A stretch of DNA of 13,073 nt, taken from CAYJPV01 sp964396055 (GTDB lineage Bacteria > Acidobacteriota > Vicinamibacteria > Vicinamibacterales > JAKQTR01). The stretch spans positions 1 through 13,073 of the forward strand of contig CAYNDV010000129.1 in assembly GCA_964396055.1 (NCBI GenBank), read 5' to 3'. Within the stretch, counting starts at the first letter, position 1. Every line of letters starts with the position of its first letter. The translations under genes were made by a program, and so were the position numbers. The notes beneath the pieces were generated by a model. That model saw nothing but the letters and a program-made list of their open reading frames with translations, was not told the origin of the DNA and searched no databases. Shown piece by piece: positions 1 through 7,392 of the stretch.

Positions 1-102
1 CTCACTCCCGGCTTCTTTGGGGTCTACGCTCGCCCTTCGGGCTCGCTCCCGGCTTATTTGGGATCTACGCTCGCCCTTCGGGCTCACTCCCGGCTCGCGA
101 CG
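1..102. repeat. 41-bp tandem repeat, at least 2.4 copies, running off the left edge
   Basis: Two full copies lie at 1-41 and 42-82, with a partial third from 83 to about 96. Copies 1 and 2 differ at three positions. Each unit runs from CTCRCTCCCGGC through TCTACGCTCGCCC to TTCGGG. Part of the unit (GCCCTTCGGGC) is itself dyad-symmetric. The repeat reads open in several frames, so it produces false ORFs, but no gene is apparent. The true copy number is unknown because the array continues out of the window. Confidence 0.8.
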
Positions 103-130
103 CAACGGGTTAGTACTCCTGGCTCCTCTC

Positions 131-200
131 TGTCTTCTGTCTTCTGTCTTCTGTCTTCTTGCTTCTTGCTTCTTGCTTCTTGCTTCTTGCTTCTTGCTTC
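131..200. repeat. Heptamer array: 4 x TGTCTTC then 6 x TTGCTTC
   Basis: Ten consecutive 7-bp units lie just upstream of the membrane-protein gene. The first four (131-158) are TGTCTTC and the next six (159-200) are TTGCTTC, with no interruption. The second unit is a rotation of the TTCTTGC unit found again at 8812-8843. If translated it mimics a Leu/Cys/Phe-rich hydrophobic segment, which makes upstream starts for the neighbouring gene misleading. It resembles heptanucleotide short tandem repeats (STRR) known from some bacteria. Its function is unknown. Confidence 0.9.
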
Positions 201-216
201 TGCAAGATTCCTACCT

Positions 217-2057
217 GTGACCCGTCGCGAGTTGGTCCGCGTGGCTGCCTTCTTCGTGGCGGCGACGTGTGTCTTCACCTGGCCTTTGGCCGCCAACCTG
301 GCAGGTTCGCTCTGGCCGCTTGGCCCAGATGGCAACCTCTTCATGTGGACGCTGGCGTGGGACACGCATGCGTTCACGTCGCGGCCCTGGGCGATTTTCG
401 ACGCCAACATCTTCCATCCGTATGCCAACACCCTGGCGTACTCGGAGAACCTGATCGGCAGCGCGTTTGTGGCGGCGCCGGTGTTGTGGCTTGGCGGCAG
501 CCCGGTACTGGCGCTCAACGTCGTGGCGCTCGTCACCTGCGTGCTGTGCGGGATCGGGGCCTATGTGCTCGGGCGGCGTCTCGGGCTCGGTTGGACGGGC
601 GCGCTCGTGGCGGGGATGATCTTCGCGTTCGACCCGCCGCGTTTCTTCCGCACGGGCCAGTTGCACCTGGGTGCCGTGCAGTGGATTCCGTTCGGGCTGG
701 CGGCCCTGCACGTGTATCTCGAGGAGGGACGCCCGCGTCACCTGCGGTGGGCGGCGGCGTTGTTCAGCCTGCAGGCGCTGACCAGCGGCCACGGCGCCGC
801 GTTCATGGCGCTGGCGTACGGGCTGCTGCTCGGCTGGCGCCTCGCGTGGGGCGAAGCCGTGGCGCCGGTGCAGCGGCTGCGTGACCTCGGGCTGGCGGGT
901 GCCGCGCTGCTGGTGCCTGCCGTGCTGGTGTACCTGCCCTACCGGCGCGTGCAGCAGGAAATGGGGCTGCGCCGGACGCTCGAGAACTGGGTGGTGAACC
1001 CCGAGAGCTTCATCGCGTCGCCGTCACACCTGCACCAGTGGATCGTGTCGTGGTTCTCGCCGGTGTCGCTGCTCGAGACCGCGAGCGCGCTGCTGTTCCC
1101 CGGTTACCTGCCGATCCTGCTGGCGGCCGTCGCGCTGGTGACGGGGGTGTGCCTGGCGGCCAGACCCGCTTCCGTGACGGCTGGCGTCCCTGGCTGGCGG
1201 GATCGGTGGCGGCAGAGTCCGCAGGTGTTCTACAGCCTGCTGACGCTGGTGTGCGTGTGGCTGGCCCTGGGGCCGCCGCTGGGTATCTGGCCCCTGGTGT
1301 ACGACTGGCCCGGCCTGAGCCTCGTGCGCGTGCCGTCGCGTTTCACGATTCTCGGCATGCTGGGCCTCGCGGTGCTGGCGGGATTCGGCTTCGAGGCGCT
1401 CACCCGCCGGATGCGGATCGCGCGCGCGGGGATGGCCGCCGGCGTCGCGTGCGTCTGGCTCGCGGCGGAGTTCGCCGCGTTCCCCATGACGGCCGTGCCG
1501 TACACCGTCGATCCGCCGCCCGCGGATCGCTGGCTCGCCCGTCTGCCGGGGCCCGCGGTCGTGGCGGAGGTCCCGCTGCCGGATCCGCGCCACGCCGGCG
1601 CGTTCGAGCGGCGGCAGACCGAGTTCATGCTGCACACCGTCGGCCACTGGCGCCCGACCATTCACGGGTACAGCGGGTTCCGGCCACCGCTGCACGAGCA
1701 GCTGTACGGCCATCTCCGGCGGTTCCCGGACGACGAGTGCCTGGACGCGCTGGCCGCGGTCGGCGTCACGCACGTGGTGGTGCACGCCGACCTCTACCCG
1801 CCCGGCGAGTGGGAATCCGTGCACGCCCGGATCCGGGCCCGCGACCGCCGCCTCAAGCTGCGGCACGTGGCCGGNNNNNNNNNNNNNNNNNNNNNNNNNN
1901 NNNNNNNNNNNNNNNNNNNNNNNNNNNNNNNNNNNNNNNNNNNNNNNNNNNNNNNNNNNNNNNNNNNNNNNNNNTGCACGCCCGGATCCGGGCCCGCGAC
2001 CGCCGCCTCAAGCTGCGGCACGTGGCCGGTTCCGGCCGCGTGTACGAACTCCGCTGA
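217..2057 (+). CDS. Polytopic membrane protein, GT-C glycosyltransferase-like, interrupted by assembly gap
   Basis: The protein has an N-terminal membrane segment (about residues 7-27), then a first extracytoplasmic loop with Asp38 in a PDGNLFMW context, then many hydrophobic helices to about residue 430. A soluble C-terminal part follows, with a GYSGFRPP motif. This layout resembles GT-C fold lipid-linked sugar transferases and YfhO-like proteins, but no specific substrate can be assigned. GTG at 217 was chosen because the open frame upstream only translates the tandem repeats; GTG at 241 is also possible. No clear Shine-Dalgarno sequence is visible. The gene contains 100 N (1875-1974) flanked by a duplicated 55-mer (1820-1874 and 1975-2029). 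Deleting 155 bp restores one frame that ends HVAGSGRVYELR at the TGA 2055-2057, giving a protein of about 561 residues. The stop codon shares its last A with a palindromic terminator. The family assignment is tentative; the coding call is firm. Confidence 0.8.
1875..1974. other. Assembly gap (100 N) between duplicated 55-mers
   Basis: There are exactly 100 N. The 55 bases before the gap (1820-1874) are identical to the 55 bases after it (1975-2029). This is the signature of two contigs that overlap by one k-mer (k = 55) but were joined with a fixed-size placeholder. The true sequence is probably continuous and 155 bp shorter. Confidence 0.92.
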
Positions 2058-2081
2058 AAAAGGGGCCAGGCCCCTTTTTTT
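2057..2081 (+). terminator. Palindromic intrinsic terminator, copy 1
   Basis: Five A, then GGGGCCAGGCCCC, then seven T. The A-tract, G/C stem and T-tract form a roughly 10-bp hairpin with a minimal CAG loop. The first A is the last base of the TGA stop of the membrane-protein gene. It should terminate that gene on the + strand; the symmetry allows function in both directions. Confidence 0.8.
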
Positions 2082-2092
2082 GGACTTTTCGC

Positions 2093-2115
2093 AAAAAGGG
2101 GCCAGGCCCCTTTTT
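2093..2115 (-). terminator. Palindromic intrinsic terminator, copy 2
   Basis: The same palindrome as copy 1 (A5, GGGGCCAGGCCCC, T5), with its start 36 bp downstream of copy 1's. Read on the minus strand it begins at the last base of the S9 peptidase TGA (2117-2115). The two convergent genes thus each carry their own copy directly at the stop codon. Confidence 0.8.
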
Positions 2116-5006
2116 CACTTCCGGGCGAGATCGGCTTCGGCCGCGATGAAGCCGAAGGGCATCCAGTTCGGCCCGGCAACAATCTGTTCGAAGACCGCCG
2201 TGGCCTCGGCCTTCCGCCCGTTGTACAGGTGCCAGTTCGCCACGCCATACGCCCGCGTGGCCGCCGTCGTCGGGTCGCCACCGGCCCGGAGCAGGTCGTC
2301 CGGCGCGTACTCGCCTTTGTACATCCTCAGGCGTTCGTAATAGGTAGAGTCGGCCGGCACCTTCAGGCTGGCCGTGATGCCCTCGAGGACCTTCGCGGCA
2401 TCCGCGGTGCGACCCGCCCGGCGCAGCGACATGTACAGCCAGTCGCTCGACGCCACCACCTGGTCGTCGTTGGTCTTCTTCCCGATGGCCAGGCACTGCG
2501 CAAACGCCCTGGCGGCGCTCTCGAAGTCGGCCTTCAGGTAGTGCGCCAGCCCGAGGTGGTACCACGTGGAGTAGTGCAGGCTCTCGGTCGACATGACCTT
2601 CGGATCGGCCGTGGTGGGCTCGAGTTCGTCCGGCGTGCCGGGCAGCAATTGCGTGGCCTTCGTCAGGTCCGCGATCGCCTTGTCGAACTCACGCACAGTG
2701 ACGTAGCGATGGCCGCGGTGGCGCAGGATGCGCGGGTCGGCCGGGAACTTCGCGACCCCGCGCGTGAAAACCTCGATCGACTCGCGGACCCGTCCGGCGA
2801 CACCGAGGTGCCGGCCCAGCCAGATGATCGTGTCCGCGCTGTCCGGGTTCTTCAGGAACGCGTCACGCGACTTCGCCAGGTTCTCGTCGGCGGTCTTCTT
2901 CGCCGCCGGCGCCAGTTCGACCGCGTACAGCGGCCTGCCCAGCAGTGACGTGGCTTCGGGCGTGCGCCCGGCCACGGTGGCGGCGCTGGCGGCCGCCGCC
3001 GGCTTCAGGAACCGGTCGTACCACGCGATGTACCGCTCGTCGCGGTCCTTCTGGTACGACGGCGTCCGGATGCCGTGCCACTGCTCCGGGTAGATGACCA
3101 GCTCGGTGGGCACGCGGTTGATGCGTCGCACGGCCTGGTAGAGCTGCTCGGTATTGAGCAGCGGCACGTTCATGTCGAGCTGCCCGCAGAGGTAGAGCAC
3201 GGGCGTGGCGATCTTCTCCACGTCGAAGAACGACCACGAGATGTCGAGCCACGCCTGGCGCGTCTTCCACGGCAGCCCGAGCTCGACCTCGTACTCGTAC
3301 TGATAGTGGTCGGTGCCGTAGCCCGCCAGCACGTTGGCGATACTCGCGCCGGAGGTGGCGGCCTTGAAGCGCGGCGTCTTCGCAATCACGTAGTCGGTGA
3401 GGATGCCGCCGTAGCTCCAGCCGCCCACTCCCAGGCGCTCGGGATCCGCGATGCCCTTCGCCACCACCGCATCCACGACCGCCAGCACATCGTCCGAGTC
3501 CTTGCGGCCCCAGTCGGCCCAGATGGCGCGGCTGAACGCCGTGCCGTAGCCGGTCGACCCCCGCGGGTTGGCCGCAATCACGGCATAGCCCTGCGCGGCC
3601 AGGATCTGCCACTCCCACTCGAACGCGATGGTGTACTGCGACGTGGGCCCGCCGTGGATCCGGAGGATGGCCGGCACCTTCGCGCCGGGCCGGTAACCGG
3701 GCGGCAGCGTGACGAACCCGTGGATGCGCGTGCCGTCGGCGCTGGTCGCCTCCACGCGCTGCACCTGCCCGAGCGCGATGCCCTTCAGGAACGTGTCGTT
3801 CACCGTGGTCACGCGCGTGAGCGATCCAGCGCTCCAGCGCGAGATCTCGGAGGGGTAGTGCTGCTGGCTCTCCAGCACCACGATGTCGCCCGACGCGCCG
3901 ATGTCGTACGCGGTGATCTCCCGCTCGCCGTCCACGACGCGGGCCACCGGGCCGCCGGCGGCCGGCACCCGGGCCAGCGGCTGCACACCGCCGTCCTCGA
4001 GCAGGAAGTAGACGTTCGCGCCGTCTTTCGAGAAGCGGGGCTCCGCCACGTTGCGATCGAGCCCGTCGGTGAGCGGCTTCGGCGTGCCCCCCGCGGCCGG
4101 CACGATGCCGATGTGGTTGGCGCCGTACCACATGTCCTTCGGATCGCCGCTGGCGACGAAGGCCACCTGCGTGCCGTCCGGGCTGAAGACGGGGCTCGAT
4201 TCGGCGCGCTCGCTGGCGGCCAGCGGCCGCGGGATGCCGCCCTTGGCGCTCACCACGAAGAGGTCCGTGTTCTGCGTCCGGTCGGGATCCGGCAGGGTCC
4301 GGTTGCTGACAAACGCGATGGTGGCCGAGTCGGGCGACCACGCCGGGGCGCTGTCGTCGAACCGCCCTGAGGTGAGCTGCCGCGCGGTCTTCGTGGCGAG
4401 GTCGAAGACGTAGAGGTGACTGCGCTGATCGTTGAGGTACCCCTCGCCGTCGCGCTTGAACTGCAGCCGTTTCACGACGATGGGCTTCGCCGTCTTCTTG
4501 TCGTCCTGGTCCTCGCCCGGGTCGTCCGGGTCCACGTCGGACACGATCAGCGCCAGGCGCGTGCTGTCGGGCGACCATTCCAGGTCGGACACGCTGGCCT
4601 TGAACTCGGTCAGCGCGTACGCCTCGCCGCCGGAGCGGTTCATGAGCCACACCTGGCTGTGCTTGCCGACGCGGCCAGACAGGAACGCGAGCCACTTGCC
4701 GTCGGGGCTGAAGCGCGGCGCACGCTCAGCCTTGTCCGACGTGGTCAGGCGGATGGCCTGGCCGCCGCCAACCGGTGCCATGTAGATGTCGGTGTCGCGG
4801 GTGTCCTTCTTGAGGTCGCTGGCGGACACCGTGTAGGCCACCCACCGGCCGTCCGGGCTGAGGCGCGGGTCGCCCACCTGCTTGAGGGCGAACTGGTCGT
4901 CCACCTTCAGGGGGCGCGGGGGATCGGCCGCGGCAGCCGGCGGCACGCTGCAGACGACGAGGAGGGCGGCGACGAGGAGAAAGCCGGCGGCGGAACGATG
5001 GCGCAT
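2115..5006 (-). CDS. Secreted S9 prolyl oligopeptidase-type serine peptidase with C-terminal TPR domain
   Basis: 963 residues. A Sec signal peptide (about 1-27, ending in an Ala run before DPP) directs export. Residues about 40-400 form a TolB/WD40-like beta-propeller with repeated SPDG/SPDS strands. Residues about 430-665 are the alpha/beta-hydrolase domain: oxyanion-loop RIHGGP (449-454), nucleophile Ser531 in GGWSYGG, Asp611 in CGQLDMN and His644 in EQWHGI, so the triad is complete. The family cleaves oligopeptides or acyl-aminoacyl peptides. After an Ala/Pro-rich linker (about 668-700), residues about 720-960 form TPR-like helical repeats. S9 enzymes normally end after the hydrolase domain, so this extension of nearly 300 residues is unusual. 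The start ATG has GAGAGG about 7 nt upstream (minus strand), and a TAGAAT -10-like box lies at 5043-5038. The alx stop is 154 bp upstream, so the gene is probably transcribed separately. Confidence 0.95.
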   Translation of the reverse strand: MRHRSAAGFLLVAALLVVCSVPPAAAADPPRPLKVDDQFALKQVGDPRLSPDGRWVAYTVSASDLKKDTRDTDIYMAPVGGGQAIRLTTSDKAERAPRFSPDGKWLAFLSGRVGKHSQVWLMNRSGGEAYALTEFKASVSDLEWSPDSTRLALIVSDVDPDDPGEDQDDKKTAKPIVVKRLQFKRDGEGYLNDQRSHLYVFDLATKTARQLTSGRFDDSAPAWSPDSATIAFVSNRTLPDPDRTQNTDLFVVSAKGGIPRPLAASERAESSPVFSPDGTQVAFVASGDPKDMWYGANHIGIVPAAGGTPKPLTDGLDRNVAEPRFSKDGANVYFLLEDGGVQPLARVPAAGGPVARVVDGEREITAYDIGASGDIVVLESQQHYPSEISRWSAGSLTRVTTVNDTFLKGIALGQVQRVEATSADGTRIHGFVTLPPGYRPGAKVPAILRIHGGPTSQYTIAFEWEWQILAAQGYAVIAANPRGSTGYGTAFSRAIWADWGRKDSDDVLAVVDAVVAKGIADPERLGVGGWSYGGILTDYVIAKTPRFKAATSGASIANVLAGYGTDHYQYEYEVELGLPWKTRQAWLDISWSFFDVEKIATPVLYLCGQLDMNVPLLNTEQLYQAVRRINRVPTELVIYPEQWHGIRTPSYQKDRDERYIAWYDRFLKPAAAASAATVAGRTPEATSLLGRPLYAVELAPAAKKTADENLAKSRDAFLKNPDSADTIIWLGRHLGVAGRVRESIEVFTRGVAKFPADPRILRHRGHRYVTVREFDKAIADLTKATQLLPGTPDELEPTTADPKVMSTESLHYSTWYHLGLAHYLKADFESAARAFAQCLAIGKKTNDDQVVASSDWLYMSLRRAGRTADAAKVLEGITASLKVPADSTYYERLRMYKGEYAPDDLLRAGGDPTTAATRAYGVANWHLYNGRKAEATAVFEQIVAGPNWMPFGFIAAEADLARK

Positions 5007-5037
5007 CTGGAACCTCTCGGGGAACGGAGTCCGGGAG

Positions 5038-5043
5038 ATTCTA
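5038..5043 (-). promoter_or_regulatory. Candidate -10 box (TAGAAT) for the S9 peptidase gene
   Basis: On the minus strand TAGAAT lies 31 nt upstream of the ATG at 5006. No convincing -35 hexamer is visible at the usual spacing. The same or a similar TANAAT hexamer precedes three other transcription units in this window. Confidence 0.4.
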
Positions 5044-5094
5044 CAACTTCGGCCGCGGACGCGCGTGGCGCACGCCCGCTCGCGGCCGGGGCGC

Positions 5095-5123
5095 GCCGGC
5101 GTCCGGGGTCAGCGGACGCCGGC
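5095..5123 (-). terminator. Hairpin downstream of alx, possible terminator without a U-tract
   Basis: A perfect 11-bp inverted repeat (GCCGGCGTCCG at 5095-5105 and its complement at 5113-5123) encloses a 7-nt loop. It sits about 37 bp past the alx stop on the minus strand. There is no T-run, so it may be a Rho-dependent or pause structure, or 3'-end protection. Confidence 0.45.
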
Positions 5124-5160
5124 TGGTGGCCGGGAGTGGAGGCCCGGCCGCAACGGACAC

Positions 5161-6186
5161 TCAGGCGGTGTGGGCGGCCTTCTTCGGGAACACCAGGGAC
5201 GCGACGATCGACAGCGCGATGACGCCGATGATGATGCCCAGCGACCAGGTGATCGGGAACTTGCCGCCGAACAGGTTGTTCAGCCACACCATCTTCAGGC
5301 CCACGAAGACCAGCACCACGCCGAGGCCGTACTTCAGCATGTAGAAGGTGTCGACGGCGCCGGCCAGCAGGAAGTACATGGCCCGCAGGCCCAGGATCGC
5401 GAAGATGTTCGACGTGAAGACGATGAGCGGCTCCTTCGTCAGGGCGAAGATGGCCGGCACCGAGTCGACGGCGAAGATGATGTCCGACATCTCGAGGAAC
5501 AGCAACGCCACGAGGAGCGGCGTGGCGAACAGCCGGCCGTCGATCCGCGTGAAGAACCGCTCGCCGTGCAGCTGCGGCGTCACGGGCACGAACCGCCGGA
5601 ACAGGCGGATCACCGGGTTGCGCTCGGGATCGATGCCCTTCTCGGGCGCCACGAAGATCTTGATGCCCGTCAGGATCAGGAAGACGCCGAACACCACCAC
5701 CACCCAGTGGTACTGCATGAGCACCGATCCGAGGGCGATGAAGATGGCCCGGAAGACCAACGCGCCCAGGATGCCGTAGAACAGCACGCGATGCTGGTAC
5801 ACCGGTGGAATGGCGAAGAAGCTGAAGACCACCACGAACACGAAGATGTTGTCGACGGCCAGCGACTTCTCGACGATGTAGCCCGTCAGGTACTCGAGGC
5901 CCACCTGCCGGGCGGCCGCGTCGGGGTCGAAGCCGGGGATCGCCATCAGCCGTTCGTTGCCGGCGAACGTCGAGCCCGCGTACACGTAGAGCGCGTAGTT
6001 GAAGAGCAGCGCCAGCGCCACCCAGACGGCGCTCCAGGCGGTGGCTTCCTTCATCGACACCACGTGGGCCTTGCGGTGGAACACGCCGAGGTCGAGGGCC
6101 AGCATCAGCAGGACGAACGCGGTGAAGGCCGCGTAGACGCCCCAGTACTCGCTCAGGGGAAAGAGGGGAACGTTCGTCAGATCCAT
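5161..6186 (-). CDS. alx: TerC/Alx family metal-homeostasis membrane protein
   Basis: 341 residues, with about nine hydrophobic helices. The pattern matches the long Alx branch of the TerC family closely, including LTGYIVEKSLAVDN near residues 100-113, LLFLEMSDIIFAVDSVPA near 228-245 and FTSNIFAILGLRAMYFLLAG near 257-276. The acidic intramembrane residues of the two inverted-repeat halves are present (Glu106/Asp112 and Glu232/Asp235/Asp241). E. coli Alx is an inner-membrane protein induced at alkaline pH and linked to Mn2+ export; the same role here is inferred from the family. There is no clear Shine-Dalgarno before the ATG at 6186. The gene diverges from an NhaR-type regulator across a 116-bp spacer with operator-like palindromes. 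No yybP-ykoY-type Mn riboswitch, as found before E. coli alx, can be recognised in that short leader. Confidence 0.93.
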   Translation of the reverse strand: MDLTNVPLFPLSEYWGVYAAFTAFVLLMLALDLGVFHRKAHVVSMKEATAWSAVWVALALLFNYALYVYAGSTFAGNERLMAIPGFDPDAAARQVGLEYLTGYIVEKSLAVDNIFVFVVVFSFFAIPPVYQHRVLFYGILGALVFRAIFIALGSVLMQYHWVVVVFGVFLILTGIKIFVAPEKGIDPERNPVIRLFRRFVPVTPQLHGERFFTRIDGRLFATPLLVALLFLEMSDIIFAVDSVPAIFALTKEPLIVFTSNIFAILGLRAMYFLLAGAVDTFYMLKYGLGVVLVFVGLKMVWLNNLFGGKFPITWSLGIIIGVIALSIVASLVFPKKAAHTA

Positions 6187-6219
6187 AACTGTTCGAGGGT
6201 AGCAGGCCGGCTCGTATCG

Positions 6220-6234
6220 AACAAATCGATTGTT
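6220..6234. promoter_or_regulatory. Inverted repeat AACAA-N5-TTGTT in the alx/nhaR spacer
   Basis: AACAAATCGATTGTT has perfect 5-bp arms around a 5-nt centre, in an AT-rich patch of an otherwise GC-rich region. It lies 33 bp upstream of the alx start and 26 bp (about 2.5 helical turns) from the start of the 17-bp palindrome. LysR regulators commonly use a strong recognition site plus a weaker activation site, and this could be the latter on the alx side. Confidence 0.4.
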
Positions 6235-6245
6235 TAGATGATTTA

Positions 6246-6262
6246 CATAGCTGTGAGCTATG
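6246..6262. promoter_or_regulatory. Candidate LysR-type operator (17-bp perfect palindrome, T-N11-A)
   Basis: CATAGCTGTGAGCTATG has perfect 7-bp arms around GTG and includes T6248-N11-A6260, the classical LysR-family box with dyad symmetry. It sits 40 bp upstream of the nhaR start and 59 bp upstream of the alx start. It overlaps a weak TATGCT -10-like hexamer (6259-6264) for nhaR. This placement fits autorepression of the regulator together with activation of the divergent gene. Confidence 0.6.
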
Positions 6263-6302
6263 CTTTGACCAGCCGGCCTCGCGCACCGGCGCGTGGACTC
6301 CG

Positions 6303-7202
6303 ATGGTGAACTATCAACACCTCTTCTACTTCTGGACGGTCGCCCGCGAAGGCGGCGTGGTGCGCGCGGCGGCGCACCTGCACCTCACGCAGCCCACTAT
6401 CAGCACCCAGCTGCGCGCCCTGGAGGCGTCGCTGGGCGCGCCGCTCTTCCGGCGGAAGGGCCGCGGCCTCGAACTCACCGACACGGGCCGGCTGGCCTTC
6501 GGGTACGCCGACGAGATCTTCGGCCTCGGCCGCGAGATGGTGGACGCCATCCAGGACCGCCCCCTCGGGCGCCCGATGCGCGTCACGGTCGGCGTCGCCG
6601 ACGTGCTGCCGAAGCTGGTGGTCCGGCGCCTGCTCGAGCCCGCCATGGCCTTGGGCGGCGGGGTCCATCTCGTGTGCCGCGAGGACAAGGTGGACCGCCT
6701 GCTGGCCGATCTCTCGGTGCACGCGGTGGACGTGGTCCTCAGCGACACCCCGACCGGGCCCGGCGTGAGCGTGAAGGCCTACAACCATCTGCTGGGCGAG
6801 TGCGCCGTGGCGTTTTTCGCCCGGCCCGCAGAGGCCCGGCGCCTGCGGCGCGCCTTCCCGCGCTCCCTCGAGGCGGGCCCCGTGCTGCTCCCCACCGACA
6901 ACACCGCGCTGCGGCGTTCGCTGGACGACTACTTCGCCGCGCACGAGCTGCGGCCGATGGTCGTGGCCGAGTTCGAGGACAGCGCCCTGATGAAGACGTT
7001 CGGCCAGGGTGGCGCCGGCGCGTTTCCCGCCCCGCTGGTCCTCCAGCAGGAGATGCGGCGCGAGCTGGGCGTCGTGCCCGTCGGCACGGCCGATGGCGTC
7101 CGCGAACGTTTCTACGCCATTTCGGTCGAGAAGCGCCTGAAGCACCCGGCCGTCCTCGCCATCTCGAACCAGGCGCGCCTCGACCTCTTCGCGGCGGAGT
7201 GA
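6303..7202 (+). CDS. nhaR: NhaR-type LysR family transcriptional regulator
   Basis: 299 residues, the usual LysR length. The N-terminal winged helix-turn-helix (about 1-62) contains NYQHLFYFWTVAREG, LTQPTISTQLRALE and LFRRKGRGLELTDTG, which match the NhaR branch rather than generic LysR proteins. The effector domain keeps NhaR-like stretches such as VGVADVLPKLVV, ALMKTFGQGG and YAISVEKRLKHPAV. In E. coli NhaR activates the Na+/H+ antiporter gene nhaA in response to Na+ and alkaline pH. No nhaA is present in this window; the divergent neighbour is alx, which is therefore the likely target. The ATG at 6303 has only a weak upstream GTGGA. The stop TGA (7200-7202) shares its final A with palindromic terminator copy 3. 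Confidence 0.9.
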   Translation: MVNYQHLFYFWTVAREGGVVRAAAHLHLTQPTISTQLRALEASLGAPLFRRKGRGLELTDTGRLAFGYADEIFGLGREMVDAIQDRPLGRPMRVTVGVADVLPKLVVRRLLEPAMALGGGVHLVCREDKVDRLLADLSVHAVDVVLSDTPTGPGVSVKAYNHLLGECAVAFFARPAEARRLRRAFPRSLEAGPVLLPTDNTALRRSLDDYFAAHELRPMVVAEFEDSALMKTFGQGGAGAFPAPLVLQQEMRRELGVVPVGTADGVRERFYAISVEKRLKHPAVLAISNQARLDLFAAE

Positions 7203-7223
7203 AAAAGGGGCCAGGCCCCTTTT
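7202..7223 (+). terminator. Palindromic intrinsic terminator, copy 3
   Basis: A5, GGGGCCAGGCCCC, T4, starting at the last base of the nhaR stop codon. It is the same element as at 2057-2081 and 2093-2115. Its right half is repeated at 7369-7378 only because of the assembly duplication around the N gap. Confidence 0.78.
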
Positions 7224-7268
7224 CCGGGTGCTAGAATCGTTCGGTTCCCTCGTCGAGAAACGCCCCTG

Positions 7269-7368
7269 NNNNNNNNNNNNNNNNNNNNNNNNNNNNNNNN
7301 NNNNNNNNNNNNNNNNNNNNNNNNNNNNNNNNNNNNNNNNNNNNNNNNNNNNNNNNNNNNNNNNNNNN
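7269..7368. other. Assembly gap (100 N) between duplicated 55-mers
   Basis: Exactly 100 N. Bases 7214-7268 and 7369-7423 are the same 55-mer, as at the first gap. The natural spacer between nhaR and the next gene is probably only about 71 bp once the 155-bp excess is removed. Confidence 0.92.
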
Positions 7369-7386
7369 GGCCCCTTTTCCGGGTGC

Positions 7387-7392
7387 TAGAAT
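7387..7392 (+). promoter_or_regulatory. Candidate -10 box (TAGAAT) for the transglutaminase-like gene
   Basis: GCTAGAAT lies 36 nt upstream of the ATG at 7429. The identical copy at 7232-7237 belongs to the duplicated 55-mer and is not a second promoter. There is no good -35 element. In the collapsed sequence the box follows the nhaR terminator directly. Confidence 0.4.

Noticed and set aside
131..200. CRISPR array
   Set aside because: The repeats are 7 bp with no spacers. No cas genes are present.
58..216. Extending the membrane-protein gene upstream to ATG 58, which adds a hydrophobic Leu/Cys/Phe-rich segment
   Set aside because: The extension only translates the 41-bp and heptamer tandem repeats. 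The family-like first helix begins after GTG 217.
1820..2029. Genuine tandem duplication around each N gap
   Set aside because: Both duplications are exactly 55 bp and both gaps exactly 100 N, as expected for k-mer overlap plus a placeholder.
1975..2340. Continuation of the membrane-protein frame past the N gap to 2340
   Set aside because: This frame results from the 155-bp artefact. It reads through the terminators and into the antisense strand of the S9 gene. The correct frame stops at 2057.
3075..4370. Long plus-strand open frame antisense to the S9 peptidase gene
   Set aside because: The opposite strand encodes a complete recognised enzyme. The antisense product is Arg/His/Gly-rich with no domain, typical of GC-rich shadow frames.
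6187..6245. yybP-ykoY-type Mn/pH riboswitch before alx
   Set aside because: The leader is too short and I cannot find the characteristic conserved elements.
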